Source: Lentisphaerota bacterium
GTDB lineage: Bacteria; Verrucomicrobiota; Lentisphaeria; Victivallales; Victivallaceae
Reading direction: 5' to 3'
Assembly: GCA_015061815.1 (NCBI GenBank)
Contig: SUVW01000017.1
Coordinates: 1 to 63,803, forward strand
DNA: 63,803 bases
The translations under genes and the position numbers were made by a program. Below, piece after piece: positions 35,569-43,665 of this stretch (its first letter is position 1; each line of letters opens with the position of its first letter). Under the pieces are notes generated by a model that saw only the letters and a program-made list of their open reading frames with translations, did not search any database and was not told where the DNA came from.

Positions 35569-36699
35569 TTACTTTGCGCTTCTCAATGTCAGCAGCACTA
35601 TCTCCGACCGGTGTCCCAGACGCAACGGGAAGCCGTTCCATATCCCCGTGCCATTGGAAATGAAGAGCTTCATATTGCCGATGTCGTACTCTCCGGAATA
35701 GCGGCCCTTGTTGAACATACCCACGAGGATATCCATCCCCCAAATCATTCCGCCATGTGTGTGCCCTGACAACTGCAAATCAACTCCATGTGCCGCTGCT
35801 TCGTCGGCAAGTTTCGGTTGATGGGCCAGCAATATCCGGAAAGTTTCAGGCTTTGTCCCCATAAAAGTTTTGCCGACATCCGGCAGTTCTTCGCGTTTGA
35901 CCTTTGCCGCCGGATCGGTAACTCCTCCCAGAGCCAGAGAATCGCCCAGCATCACATGCTCATTGGTCAGCATTCTTATCCCGCAGCCGCGCAATGCTTC
36001 AAGCCACTGTTGATATCCGGAATAATATTCATGATTTCCCGGCACACCGAATACCCCCATCGGGGCCTGCAGTTTACTCAATCCGGCAAGATCTTTTCCC
36101 CGGACTTCCACCCGGCCATCCACAAAATCTCCGGTTATCACCACCAGATCCGGCGACAGGGAATTGCTCATTTTCACGATCCTGTCGACCTTATTTTTCC
36201 CGGTGAATGGATCGACATGTATATCTGTCAGGTGCAGTATCTGCAATCCATCCAGTTCCGGCGGCAGAGCAGATATCACAATATCTTTACGGACGACTTC
36301 CGGCATTTTCAATCCCTCATACATACCGTAAGAAATCAAAATCGCCAGCGGTATCAATCCGGCACTGCGCCAAACCGGATCAAAAAAGAAGACCGTTCCT
36401 CCTTTTTTCCGGCGGATAAAGCGGCAGATCCTGACCGACAAACCAAGAAGATCCCACGCGATAAGCCACAAACTGAAAAACATCAGAAGCGCAAAAAGCC
36501 AGGTGGCCGGCAGCACCACAGTCCCCGGCAATTCGGGAGTAAAAAACATTTTCCCCCCGAAAAGGCGCAGTATATAAAATTTGAAGGCAATGATCGCGGC
36601 TGCAGCCGAAAGGATGATTTTCCACTTCCGGGAAAGTTTCAGCGGCCATATACCCCGGCAAATGACAACAGCTCCCAGAAACAAAGAAAATATCATCAT
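35569..36699 (-). CDS. Membrane-anchored metallophosphoesterase (YkuE/YaeI-like)
   Basis: A 376-residue protein with about four N-terminal transmembrane helices (to about residue 145) and a calcineurin-type phosphoesterase domain. The five metal-site motifs are all present: HLTDIHVD, GDFVDGR, GVPGNHEYY, LLAHQP and LSGHTHGG. Homologues include UDP-2,3-diacylglucosamine-like and cell-envelope phosphoesterases. It overlaps nadA by 4 bp (ATGA), and the two are co-transcribed. Confidence 0.9.
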   Translation of the reverse strand: MMIFSLFLGAVVICRGIWPLKLSRKWKIILSAAAAIIAFKFYILRLFGGKMFFTPELPGTVVLPATWLFALLMFFSLWLIAWDLLGLSVRICRFIRRKKGGTVFFFDPVWRSAGLIPLAILISYGMYEGLKMPEVVRKDIVISALPPELDGLQILHLTDIHVDPFTGKNKVDRIVKMSNSLSPDLVVITGDFVDGRVEVRGKDLAGLSKLQAPMGVFGVPGNHEYYSGYQQWLEALRGCGIRMLTNEHVMLGDSLALGGVTDPAAKVKREELPDVGKTFMGTKPETFRILLAHQPKLADEAAAHGVDLQLSGHTHGGMIWGMDILVGMFNKGRYSGEYDIGNMKLFISNGTGIWNGFPLRLGHRSEIVLLTLRSAK

Positions 36700-37601
36700 T
36701 TGGAAAGTTCCAGCATCTTTTCAATAGGCTTGCGGGCCCTGGCGACAGTTTCCGCATCCAACTCGACCCGGCAGGAGAGATCCTGCAAGACTTCCAATAT
36801 CTTTTCAAGGGTTATTTTTTTCATATCTTCACACACCGGATTGCTATCCAGCGGATAAAATATTTTGTCCGGATTCTCTTTGCGCATCCGGTGCAGAATA
36901 CCGATTTCAGTGCCGACGACAAATTCCCGGGCGGATGACTGCCTGACCAGCTGCAGCATCCCCCCCGTACTCAAAGCGTGATCGGCAAGAGAAGTAACTT
37001 CCACCTTGCACTCCGGATGCACCATTACCACCGCCTGCGGATGAGATTTGCGGGCAAGAGCGATATCCTCCGGAGTGATCCGGTCATGGATCGGACAGCA
37101 TCCGTGCCACAACTCCATCGGGCGGGAAAGTTTTTTTACCAGATTGCCGCCCAGATTGGCATCGGGCAGAAACATCACTTTCTGTCCGGAAGGCAAAGCT
37201 GAAACGATCTTTTCCGCATTGCCGCTGGTACAACAGAGATCGACCTCTTTTTTGGTGGCGGCAGTGGTGTTGACATAAGCGATGAGCAAAGTATCCGGAT
37301 GCGCCTCTTTGTATTTGCGCACCCCGGCAGCATCAGCCATATCTGCCATCGGACAGCCGGATTCCGGAGCCGGATGCAGAACGATCGCTTCCGGAGAAAG
37401 TATTTTGGCAGTTTCCGCCATAAAACGCACACCGCATAAAACGATAACTTCTGCCTGACAACGGGCGGCGATCCGGGCCAATTCCAGAGAATCCCCGGTA
37501 TAATCGGCAATATCCTGCACCTCTGCCAGGGTGTAATTGTGCGCCATTATCACCGCTTTTCTGGCAGTTTTAAGTTCCTTTATTTTCTGAACGATGTCCA
37601 T
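36696..37601 (-). CDS. nadA: Quinolinate synthase A
   Basis: A 301-residue [4Fe-4S] enzyme joining iminoaspartate and dihydroxyacetone phosphate in NAD synthesis. Motifs include 'IMAHNYTLAEVQDIADYTGDSLELA', 'VLCGVRFMAETAKIL' (first cluster Cys), 'YVNTTAATKKEVDLCCTSGNA', 'FLPDANLGGNL' and 'WHGCCPIHDRI' (second), with 'DSNPVCEDMKKITLEKI' (third). No nadB or nadC is in the window. It is separated by 29 bp from cysK upstream. Confidence 0.95.
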   Translation of the reverse strand: MDIVQKIKELKTARKAVIMAHNYTLAEVQDIADYTGDSLELARIAARCQAEVIVLCGVRFMAETAKILSPEAIVLHPAPESGCPMADMADAAGVRKYKEAHPDTLLIAYVNTTAATKKEVDLCCTSGNAEKIVSALPSGQKVMFLPDANLGGNLVKKLSRPMELWHGCCPIHDRITPEDIALARKSHPQAVVMVHPECKVEVTSLADHALSTGGMLQLVRQSSAREFVVGTEIGILHRMRKENPDKIFYPLDSNPVCEDMKKITLEKILEVLQDLSCRVELDAETVARARKPIEKMLELSK

Positions 37602-37630
37602 AATATATACTTCCCTACTCCCGCAATAAT

Positions 37631-38548
37631 TTATTCAAACAGCCATGTTGACAGATATCTTTCGCCGGTATCCGGCAGCAATACCACAATATTTTTTCCG
37701 GCGAAACTCTCCCGCTTTGCCACTTCCAAAGCGGCATACAAAGCTGCCCCGCCGGATATACCGATAAGCATTCCCTCCTGCGCGGCAGACTCTCTGGCAC
37801 ATCTGCCGGCGTTTTCTGCTGAAACTGGGATCACCTCGTCGATCAGCGAAGTATCCAATATTTCGGGAATGAAGTTTGCGCCGATCCCCTGCAGCAGGTG
37901 CGCTCCCGGAGTTTTACCGGAAAGCAGTGCGCTGGTATCCGGTTCAACGGCGATGATTTTTACTTCCGGATCCTTCTCTTTGAGATATTTTCCGACACCG
38001 GTCAATGTCCCGCCGGTTCCGACTCCGGCGACAAAGGCGGCGACATTACCGCCGGTATCTTCCCATATCTCCGGACCGGTGGCGGTGTAGTGAGCTGCCG
38101 CATTGGCCGGATTGGAAAACTGCTGGGGGATAAATGAACCGGGTATCTGCCGGTGCAGTTCTTCGGCTTTGGCAATAGCTCCGGCCATGCCGGCATTGCC
38201 ATCGGTAAGGACGATTTCCGCACCGAATGCCGCTGCAAGTTTACGCCGTTCCACACTCATAGTTTCCGGCATGGTCAGGATCAGATGATATCCGCGCACC
38301 GCCGCCGTGATCGCCAGACCGATACCGGTATTGCCGCTGGTCGGCTCAATAACAGTCGCTCCGGGAGAAAGCAAGCCTGATGCTTCAGCGGCATTTATCA
38401 TTGCGATGCCGACCCGGTCTTTAGCCGAACCGCCGGGATTGAAAAACTCCGCCTTCGCCAGCACAACCGCACCGGTTTTATTCATTTTGCCGATTTTCAC
38501 CAATGGCGTGGAACCGGCAGTTTCAAGGATATTTTCTGCAATTTTCAT
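37631..38548 (-). CDS. cysK: Cysteine synthase A (O-acetylserine sulfhydrylase)
   Basis: A 305-residue PLP enzyme. The lysine that binds PLP is in FFNPGGSAKDRVG near residue 40, the substrate loop is EPTSGNTGIGLA, and the phosphate cradle is GVGTGGTLTGVG. The C-terminal 'LLPDTGERYLSTWLFE' also fits CysK. The ATG at 38548 is chosen on the ACAGGA ribosome site and family alignment. It is divergent from the HAD gene and upstream of nadA in the same direction. Confidence 0.95.
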   Translation of the reverse strand: MKIAENILETAGSTPLVKIGKMNKTGAVVLAKAEFFNPGGSAKDRVGIAMINAAEASGLLSPGATVIEPTSGNTGIGLAITAAVRGYHLILTMPETMSVERRKLAAAFGAEIVLTDGNAGMAGAIAKAEELHRQIPGSFIPQQFSNPANAAAHYTATGPEIWEDTGGNVAAFVAGVGTGGTLTGVGKYLKEKDPEVKIIAVEPDTSALLSGKTPGAHLLQGIGANFIPEILDTSLIDEVIPVSAENAGRCARESAAQEGMLIGISGGAALYAALEVAKRESFAGKNIVVLLPDTGERYLSTWLFE

Positions 38549-38673
38549 ATTTATTCCTGTCAGATACAAATTTGTTGTATTTAACATACTATGAAAGCAC
38601 GGAAATTTCAAACTTGTTTTTCCATTACTCCGGTGGTATATTAAAAAATATTACGCTTTACAGGAGATTTCTT

Positions 38674-39246
38674 ATGAAAAAATACCTTTTGGCACTGGAT
38701 ATAGGCAATGTCTGCATAAAAATCGATCACCGCAACTGTCCAGAAATGCTGCAGCTGCCGTCAGTCCCGCAGACACTTTTCGACCTGGCCATTGCCTATG
38801 AACACGGCCGCATCCGGAAGGAAGAGGAGTTCATTTCCCGGGCATTGGAGATACTCGATCACCGTTTTACACCGGAATTCATGAAAAAAGCATTCAACTC
38901 CATATTGATCGAACCGGTCCCGGGGATGGCGGAACTGGTCAGTGAATTGGATTCCCTTAATGTTGAAGCGGTATTTTTTTCCGATATCTCCCCCACTCAT
39001 CTGAAACGGACCGGAGAACTTTTCCCGGCCTTTGACAAAGTGTCCGGCGGAGTATTCAGTTTTGAAGCCGGTGACAGCAAACCGTCTGAAGCGATGTTCA
39101 GCCGCTTTGAACTGCTCTACGGCACCCCATCTCTTTACACCGATGACCGCCCGGAATTGATCGAAGCCGCCCGTAAACGCGGCTGGAACGCGGTGCAATT
39201 CACCTCTGCCGCTGATTTACGGAAAAAACTTATCGCTTTGAGTTGA
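38674..39246 (+). CDS. HAD-superfamily phosphatase (YihX-like)
   Basis: A 190-residue HAD hydrolase. Motif I is LALDIGNVCIKID (nucleophile Asp, with Gly replacing the second Asp as in YihX-type enzymes). Motif II is FFSDIS, motif III is DSKPSEAMFSRF (Lys) and motif IV is YTDDRPE (Asp pair). The cap is helical and inserted after motif I. YihX relatives hydrolyse glucose-1-phosphate and similar sugar phosphates; the substrate here is unknown. AGGAG lies before the ATG at 38674. Confidence 0.85.
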   Translation: MKKYLLALDIGNVCIKIDHRNCPEMLQLPSVPQTLFDLAIAYEHGRIRKEEEFISRALEILDHRFTPEFMKKAFNSILIEPVPGMAELVSELDSLNVEAVFFSDISPTHLKRTGELFPAFDKVSGGVFSFEAGDSKPSEAMFSRFELLYGTPSLYTDDRPELIEAARKRGWNAVQFTSAADLRKKLIALS

Positions 39247-39313
39247 CTTTTTCATCCGGAAACGATATAGTATATCCGGACAAAAACACATTTTAATTCA
39301 AGGTAAAAAAAAT

Positions 39314-39832
39314 ATGATCAGAAGAATACTTTTCCTGACTGTGGTGCTTTTCACCGTGACTGTCAATGCCGGATTGCTTCACTGCCGTTCAGGAGTGATC
39401 AATGCTGCTGAAATATCCACTGCCAATCTCCCGATAGCAAACTTTTCCGGCTTCGGATTCAGCAATCTGCCGGAAAGCAGAGCGTATGCGATTGTATCAT
39501 TGAAGTTAAACGATATGCGCAGCATCAGTATTTTTGATTATTCGCTCAATGTTTCCGGGATCGACTTTCCTTGTGCGGCCCTCTGGAAAAACAACCGTTT
39601 CGAATACTTCACCGGAGATATCAGAGGTTCCGGGACCCAGCAGATGCTCTTTATCATCGACCGCAAACTGCTGCTGGAATCCAAACGTATCAAATTGATG
39701 CTCAAAAGCAATCTTTCCGAAGCAAAACATGTTTACGAAACGGAAGTTCCGTTTACCGTCATCAACAGCCGGATGCCCAGTGCCCCCGGCCGCATACCTG
39801 CCGAAGGTCTGCTGGAGCTTGATGAAAAATGA
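39314..39832 (+). CDS. Secreted hypothetical protein
   Basis: A 172-residue protein with a signal peptide (RRILFLTVVLFTVTVNA-GLL). The remainder is beta-rich (SFSGFGF, AYAIVSLKLNDMRSISIFDYSLNV, YETEVPFTVINS), with two Cys and no recognisable catalytic motif. It overlaps the YgiQ-like gene by 4 bp (ATGA), which suggests co-translation but not necessarily shared function. It may be a Lentisphaerota-specific periplasmic protein. Confidence 0.7.
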   Translation: MIRRILFLTVVLFTVTVNAGLLHCRSGVINAAEISTANLPIANFSGFGFSNLPESRAYAIVSLKLNDMRSISIFDYSLNVSGIDFPCAALWKNNRFEYFTGDIRGSGTQQMLFIIDRKLLLESKRIKLMLKSNLSEAKHVYETEVPFTVINSRMPSAPGRIPAEGLLELDEK

Positions 39833-41544
39833 TCCGGAATGCCGCACCGTTTCTGCCGACCAGTGCTGAAGAGATGAAGCGTCTCAACTGGGACGAACTG
39901 GATATTCTGCTGATAACCGGCGATTGCTATGTCGATCATCCCTCTTTCGGAGCCGCGATCATCGGCAGACTTCTGGAACATCGGGGCTACAAAGTCGGAA
40001 TCATTGCCCAACCGGATTGGAAAACTCCGGAGAGCCTGAAGGTCATGGGAACTCCCCGGATCGGCATCGGCGTAACCAGCGGAAATATGGATTCGATGGT
40101 GAATATCTATACCGCCGGACGGCGGATGCGCCGGGATGATATGTTCAGCGAAAACGGAAAAACCGGCAACCGTCCGCCTCATGCGCTGGTCGTTTACGCG
40201 CAATTGGCCCGACAGGCTTTCCCCGGCAAGCCGGTGCTTACCGGCGGATTGGAAGCAAGCTTGCGCCGGGTGGCACACTATGATTACTGGCAGGATAAAA
40301 TACGACCGTCGATGATGCTTGACACCAAATGTGATATTATGGTTTACGGCATGGGAGAGCGTCCGGTGCCGGAAGCATTTGACCGGATGCGTGACGGCAG
40401 ATCGCTGGATGGGATCAGGGGAACGGTAAGACTGCTCGGCAAAAAAGCTGCGCTGGATTTTGACCGTTCCGGTTATGTGGAGCTGCCAAGTTACGAAGAA
40501 ATACTGCAAAACAAAGATGCACTGATGACTGAAACCAAACTGGTCGAAGCCAATATGAATTATTACAGTGCCTCCGGACTTATCCAGCAGTACGGCGACC
40601 GGCTGCTGGTGATCGAGCCACCGGCAGAACCGCTGTCAAGTGCGGAACTTGATGAGGTCCATGAGCTGCCCTATGCCAGAAAACCCCATCCGAAATATCA
40701 AGGCCGGATTCCTGCGTTTGATGCGATAACCGATTCCATTCAGGCAGTGCGCGGCTGCCCCGGCGGGTGCGCATTCTGCGGTCTGGTCGCCCATCAGGGG
40801 CGGACGGTCATGAGCCGCAGTGAAAACTCCATCGTCAAAGAAGCACAATATATCTCTTCGCGTCCCGGATTCAAAGGGACCATCTCCGATGTCGGTGGTG
40901 CCGCCGGAAATATTTTCGGCAGCCGGTATGATACAGAAAAATGTAAAAAATGCCACCGGGTAAGCTGTCTTTTCCCCAAACCCTGTCCATCATATCAATG
41001 CGACGGTCAGGCAATGGTACATTTGTTGAGAACTTTGCGTAAAATGCCAAAGATCCGTCATCTGTACATCAACTCCGGTATCCGGCTTGATCTCTGCCTG
41101 CGCCAGAAAGAGCTGCTCTATGAATTGATCGCCCATCATGTTTCCGGCCACATGAAAGTTGCTCCGGAACATCTCCATCCGGAGGTCATGAAACTTATGC
41201 GCAAAGGTACTCCGGAAGAGTTTTATGAATTTATGCGTGAATTTGAACGCATAAGCAAAGAGTGCGGTCTGGAACAATATCTGATCCCGCTTTTCATTTC
41301 CAATTTCCCCGGCTGCACCGGCAAAGAGATGAAAACGGTGGATGATTTTCTCAACAAACACCATTGGAGTCTGCAGCAGGTGCAGGATTACATCCCCCTG
41401 CCCATGACGATGGGTGCGGCCATGTACTTCACCGGCAAAGCTCCGGATGGGACTCCCATTACAGTCAACCGGGGATTGGCAGAGCGCAGAGCGCAGATCC
41501 ATGTGCTGAAAAAACGGCGGACGCCTTTCCGTAAAAAACGGTAA
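39829..41544 (+). CDS. YgiQ-family radical SAM protein
   Basis: A 571-residue radical SAM enzyme of the YgiQ family (B12-binding-like N-terminal domain plus radical SAM barrel). The N-terminal 'DELDILLITGDCYVDHPSFGAAIIGRLLEHRGYKVGIIAQPDW' is characteristic, and the SAM cluster is C-P-G-G-C-A-F-C (Cys-x3-Cys-x2-Cys). The extra Cys set KCKKCHRVSCLFPKPCPSYQC near residue 370 is typical of the family. Function is unsolved in general. Length is standard. Confidence 0.93.
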   Translation: MIRNAAPFLPTSAEEMKRLNWDELDILLITGDCYVDHPSFGAAIIGRLLEHRGYKVGIIAQPDWKTPESLKVMGTPRIGIGVTSGNMDSMVNIYTAGRRMRRDDMFSENGKTGNRPPHALVVYAQLARQAFPGKPVLTGGLEASLRRVAHYDYWQDKIRPSMMLDTKCDIMVYGMGERPVPEAFDRMRDGRSLDGIRGTVRLLGKKAALDFDRSGYVELPSYEEILQNKDALMTETKLVEANMNYYSASGLIQQYGDRLLVIEPPAEPLSSAELDEVHELPYARKPHPKYQGRIPAFDAITDSIQAVRGCPGGCAFCGLVAHQGRTVMSRSENSIVKEAQYISSRPGFKGTISDVGGAAGNIFGSRYDTEKCKKCHRVSCLFPKPCPSYQCDGQAMVHLLRTLRKMPKIRHLYINSGIRLDLCLRQKELLYELIAHHVSGHMKVAPEHLHPEVMKLMRKGTPEEFYEFMREFERISKECGLEQYLIPLFISNFPGCTGKEMKTVDDFLNKHHWSLQQVQDYIPLPMTMGAAMYFTGKAPDGTPITVNRGLAERRAQIHVLKKRRTPFRKKR

Positions 41545-41644
41545 AAAACACATTGCTCCCGGTGTATCACGGAACAGTGACGGCACAAAGGGGGATTTCA
41601 GAATAAGTCTGACACGGCGGTGCCGCAGAAAAAATGCTTGCCGG

Positions 41645-42079
41645 TCACTTATTCAGCGGCTTGACCATCAAAGTCAGATTGCAGCGTTTTTCCACTGTGC
41701 AGAACTCTCCCGGAGCGATATTGCAATCTGATTCAGCACTCCACAGAGAGCCGCGAAATTCGACCTTCCCGGCGGTTTCCGGAGTAATTGCGGAACAACA
41801 GCGACATTTTGCGCCGATAACATCATCGTCATCGATATCCCGGTCGGCCGCCGGTTTTTCCCGTCTGATGCCGGGAATCAGCAAGCGGCACAAAACCGCC
41901 AGCACCACCCCGCCGGAAGCAAAAATCAACAGCTGCCAAATCAGAGAAATCTGCGGAAAAAGACAATTCAATCCGCTGACGATCAACGCCGATAATCCGA
42001 AAAAGCAGATGACTAATCCGGGGATGACAAATTCAAGCAGGATCATTATTACTCCGCTGACCAGCCAATACCAATGCAT
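41645..42079 (-). CDS. NfeD-like membrane protein
   Basis: A 144-residue protein of the short NfeD/YbbK type: two to three transmembrane helices (VSGVIMILLEFVIPGLVICFFGLSALIVSGL, LLIFASGGVVLAVLCRLLI) and a C-terminal OB-fold with 'GKVEFRGSLWSAESDCNIAPGEFCTVEKRCNLTLMVKPL'. NfeD proteins act with stomatin/flotillin partners in membrane-domain organisation; no partner gene is adjacent here. It is single, with the large structured repeat upstream of its promoter region. Confidence 0.85.
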   Translation of the reverse strand: MHWYWLVSGVIMILLEFVIPGLVICFFGLSALIVSGLNCLFPQISLIWQLLIFASGGVVLAVLCRLLIPGIRREKPAADRDIDDDDVIGAKCRCCSAITPETAGKVEFRGSLWSAESDCNIAPGEFCTVEKRCNLTLMVKPLNK

Positions 42080-42214
42080 AAAAATATCTCCTTATCATGT
42101 AATTTCTTCTGAACAATATACACGGGGCAATTTCAAAAGCAATTACCTCTGCACTGCAGTAAAAATTACCATAAAAAAGGTGATTTGTCAAGTATTTCCG
42201 GCAGTTTTTTCAAT

Positions 42215-42540
42215 AAATATGGGCAATGTCCCAAATTTTGTGAAATTTGCATTCAACAACCGTTGATTGCAATAATGGCAAACATAAGGATATATCACCG
42301 ACATTATGATTTGTCAACCACGCAATAACGGTCAGATCCACACGGTGGATGCAGTGCGAGGTAATGTCGCCGTCAAATCAAGGCGGATGAGCAGGATCCT
42401 CCTTCGCCGGAGGCTATGGAGGACAAGGTGCAGTAAACCTGCTCGACTGAACCGGTATCCGACGTTTTGACAAGAGATTATCCACGCGGCGCCACCGACG
42501 GTATGATGGCATCACAACAAATGGGACAATAACTAAATAT
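42215..42540 (+). repeat. Structured intergenic repeat, copy A (about 320 bp)
   Basis: This non-coding element recurs at 49656-50160. Order of parts: perfect hairpin CAAATTT-TGTG-AAATTTG (42232-42249); a conserved block with a promoter-like TTGCAT/AATAAT; hairpin ATCCAC-ACG-GTGGAT; stem CGCC/GGCG; a long arm closed by GAGCAGG/CCTGCTC containing CTCC/GGAG hairpins; a GTCAAA/TTTTGAC closing pair; and a right end with TGATG-G-CATCA and GGGACAATAAC. No open reading frame of note runs through it. It fills the gap between the nfeD-like start (42079) and the AraC stop (42563); 42080-42214 is AT-rich and should hold the nfeD promoter. Confidence 0.8.
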
Positions 42541-42562
42541 GATCATTTCACTCCGGCAATCA

Positions 42563-43456
42563 TTATTTATTCATCTGCTGATCGTAAAATTTCTCCGGAT
42601 TTTTCCGGAAATTTCCGGGAGTGGCTCCTGTCATATCATGGAACTTTTTAGAAAAATAATTCCCGTCATTAAAGCCGCTGGCAAAAGCGATTTCAGAAAT
42701 ATTCATCTGGCTGTTCAGCAGTAAACTGGATGCTTTTGTCAAACGCAGCTGCATCATATATTCCCCCGGAGTGCAGCCGGCGGATTGAGCAAAAAAACGG
42801 TAGAGATTGCGCACGGAACAGCGGGCATGGACAGCGATATCCCGGATATTGATCTTCCGGGTATAATGTTCGTGGATATACTTTATCGCCCGGGAAAAAA
42901 CTTCATTTCCCGCCACCGGGGAATCAACTGCATGACTGTAACGGCAGAGCATAAGCAGCAGCTGCATAAAACAGGTCATCGTGGCAAAAACGTGTCCGAT
43001 GTATGGGGATTCAGCTTCGGCGGCCATATTATCCAATATGTTCCGGACATTCTGCAGTTTATCCGGTTCAATATGGATGACCGGTTCTGCACAAGAGAGT
43101 TCTTTACCGGCCTGGAGAGATTCCGGGAATATTTTTTTGAAAAGCTGATAGCGGTGGATATCCAAGCGCGGCATGATTATCCGGTTGGCATCATACAAAA
43201 CGTTGAAAAGCTCCAGAGATTCCATATCATGATCATAAGCATGTACCGCCCCGGGGTGGATGAGCAGAACATCTCCGGCAGAAACCGGAAACTTCCGGTC
43301 ATTGCAAATATGGACAGCTTCCCCTTTCAGGATGAAGACCAGTTCCGAAAAAACGTGTTCATGCCACTGTTTTACCGGATGCTGACCGCCGGTAAAATGG
43401 TTGGCGGCGACCGGGAAAAGGTGAAAATCATTCATATATGCGAAACATGGTATCAT
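42563..43456 (-). CDS. AraC-family transcriptional regulator
   Basis: A 297-residue regulator. An N-terminal cupin sensor (WHEHVFSELVFILKGEAVHICNDRKFPVSAGDVLLIHPGAVHAYDHD) is followed by two C-terminal helix-turn-helix motifs (INIRDIAVHARCSVRNLYRFFAQSAGCTPGEYMMQLRLTKA and ISEIAFASGFNDGNYFSKKFHDMTGATPGNFRK). The second of two closely spaced ATGs (43456) is best spaced from GGAGGAG. It is divergent from the GH78-like gene and most likely activates it and the following island genes in response to a sugar. Confidence 0.92.
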   Translation of the reverse strand: MIPCFAYMNDFHLFPVAANHFTGGQHPVKQWHEHVFSELVFILKGEAVHICNDRKFPVSAGDVLLIHPGAVHAYDHDMESLELFNVLYDANRIIMPRLDIHRYQLFKKIFPESLQAGKELSCAEPVIHIEPDKLQNVRNILDNMAAEAESPYIGHVFATMTCFMQLLLMLCRYSHAVDSPVAGNEVFSRAIKYIHEHYTRKINIRDIAVHARCSVRNLYRFFAQSAGCTPGEYMMQLRLTKASSLLLNSQMNISEIAFASGFNDGNYFSKKFHDMTGATPGNFRKNPEKFYDQQMNK

Positions 43457-43616
43457 ACGCATCTCCTCCGAACACCTCCTGCAAATTGTTGAAACTTTAT
43501 ATGGACAACTCTTGTTAAAGATAGTGCAATTGCGGAATGTTTTCAATATCTGCAAATGCATTTTGGCAAAATAATCAAGAAGATTGTCATAATATTAGAG
43601 GATAAGAAAAAAATTT

Positions 43617-43627
43617 TGTGGTATAAT
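43617..43627 (+). promoter_or_regulatory. Extended -10 promoter of the GH78-like gene
   Basis: TG-G-TATAAT (43619-43627) is an exact extended -10 element, about 40 bases before the ATG at 43666. There is no good -35, as expected at an AraC-activated promoter. Confidence 0.55.
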
Positions 43628-43665
43628 AATTGCAGTGTCAAAATCAATATGATCAAAGAGATGGT

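Noticed and set aside
42380..42460. Group II intron or integron attC site in the structured repeat
   Set aside because: No domain V-like hairpin with AGC/GAAA features, no reverse transcriptase or integrase nearby, and no attC core sites GTTRRRY in the right arrangement could be identified.
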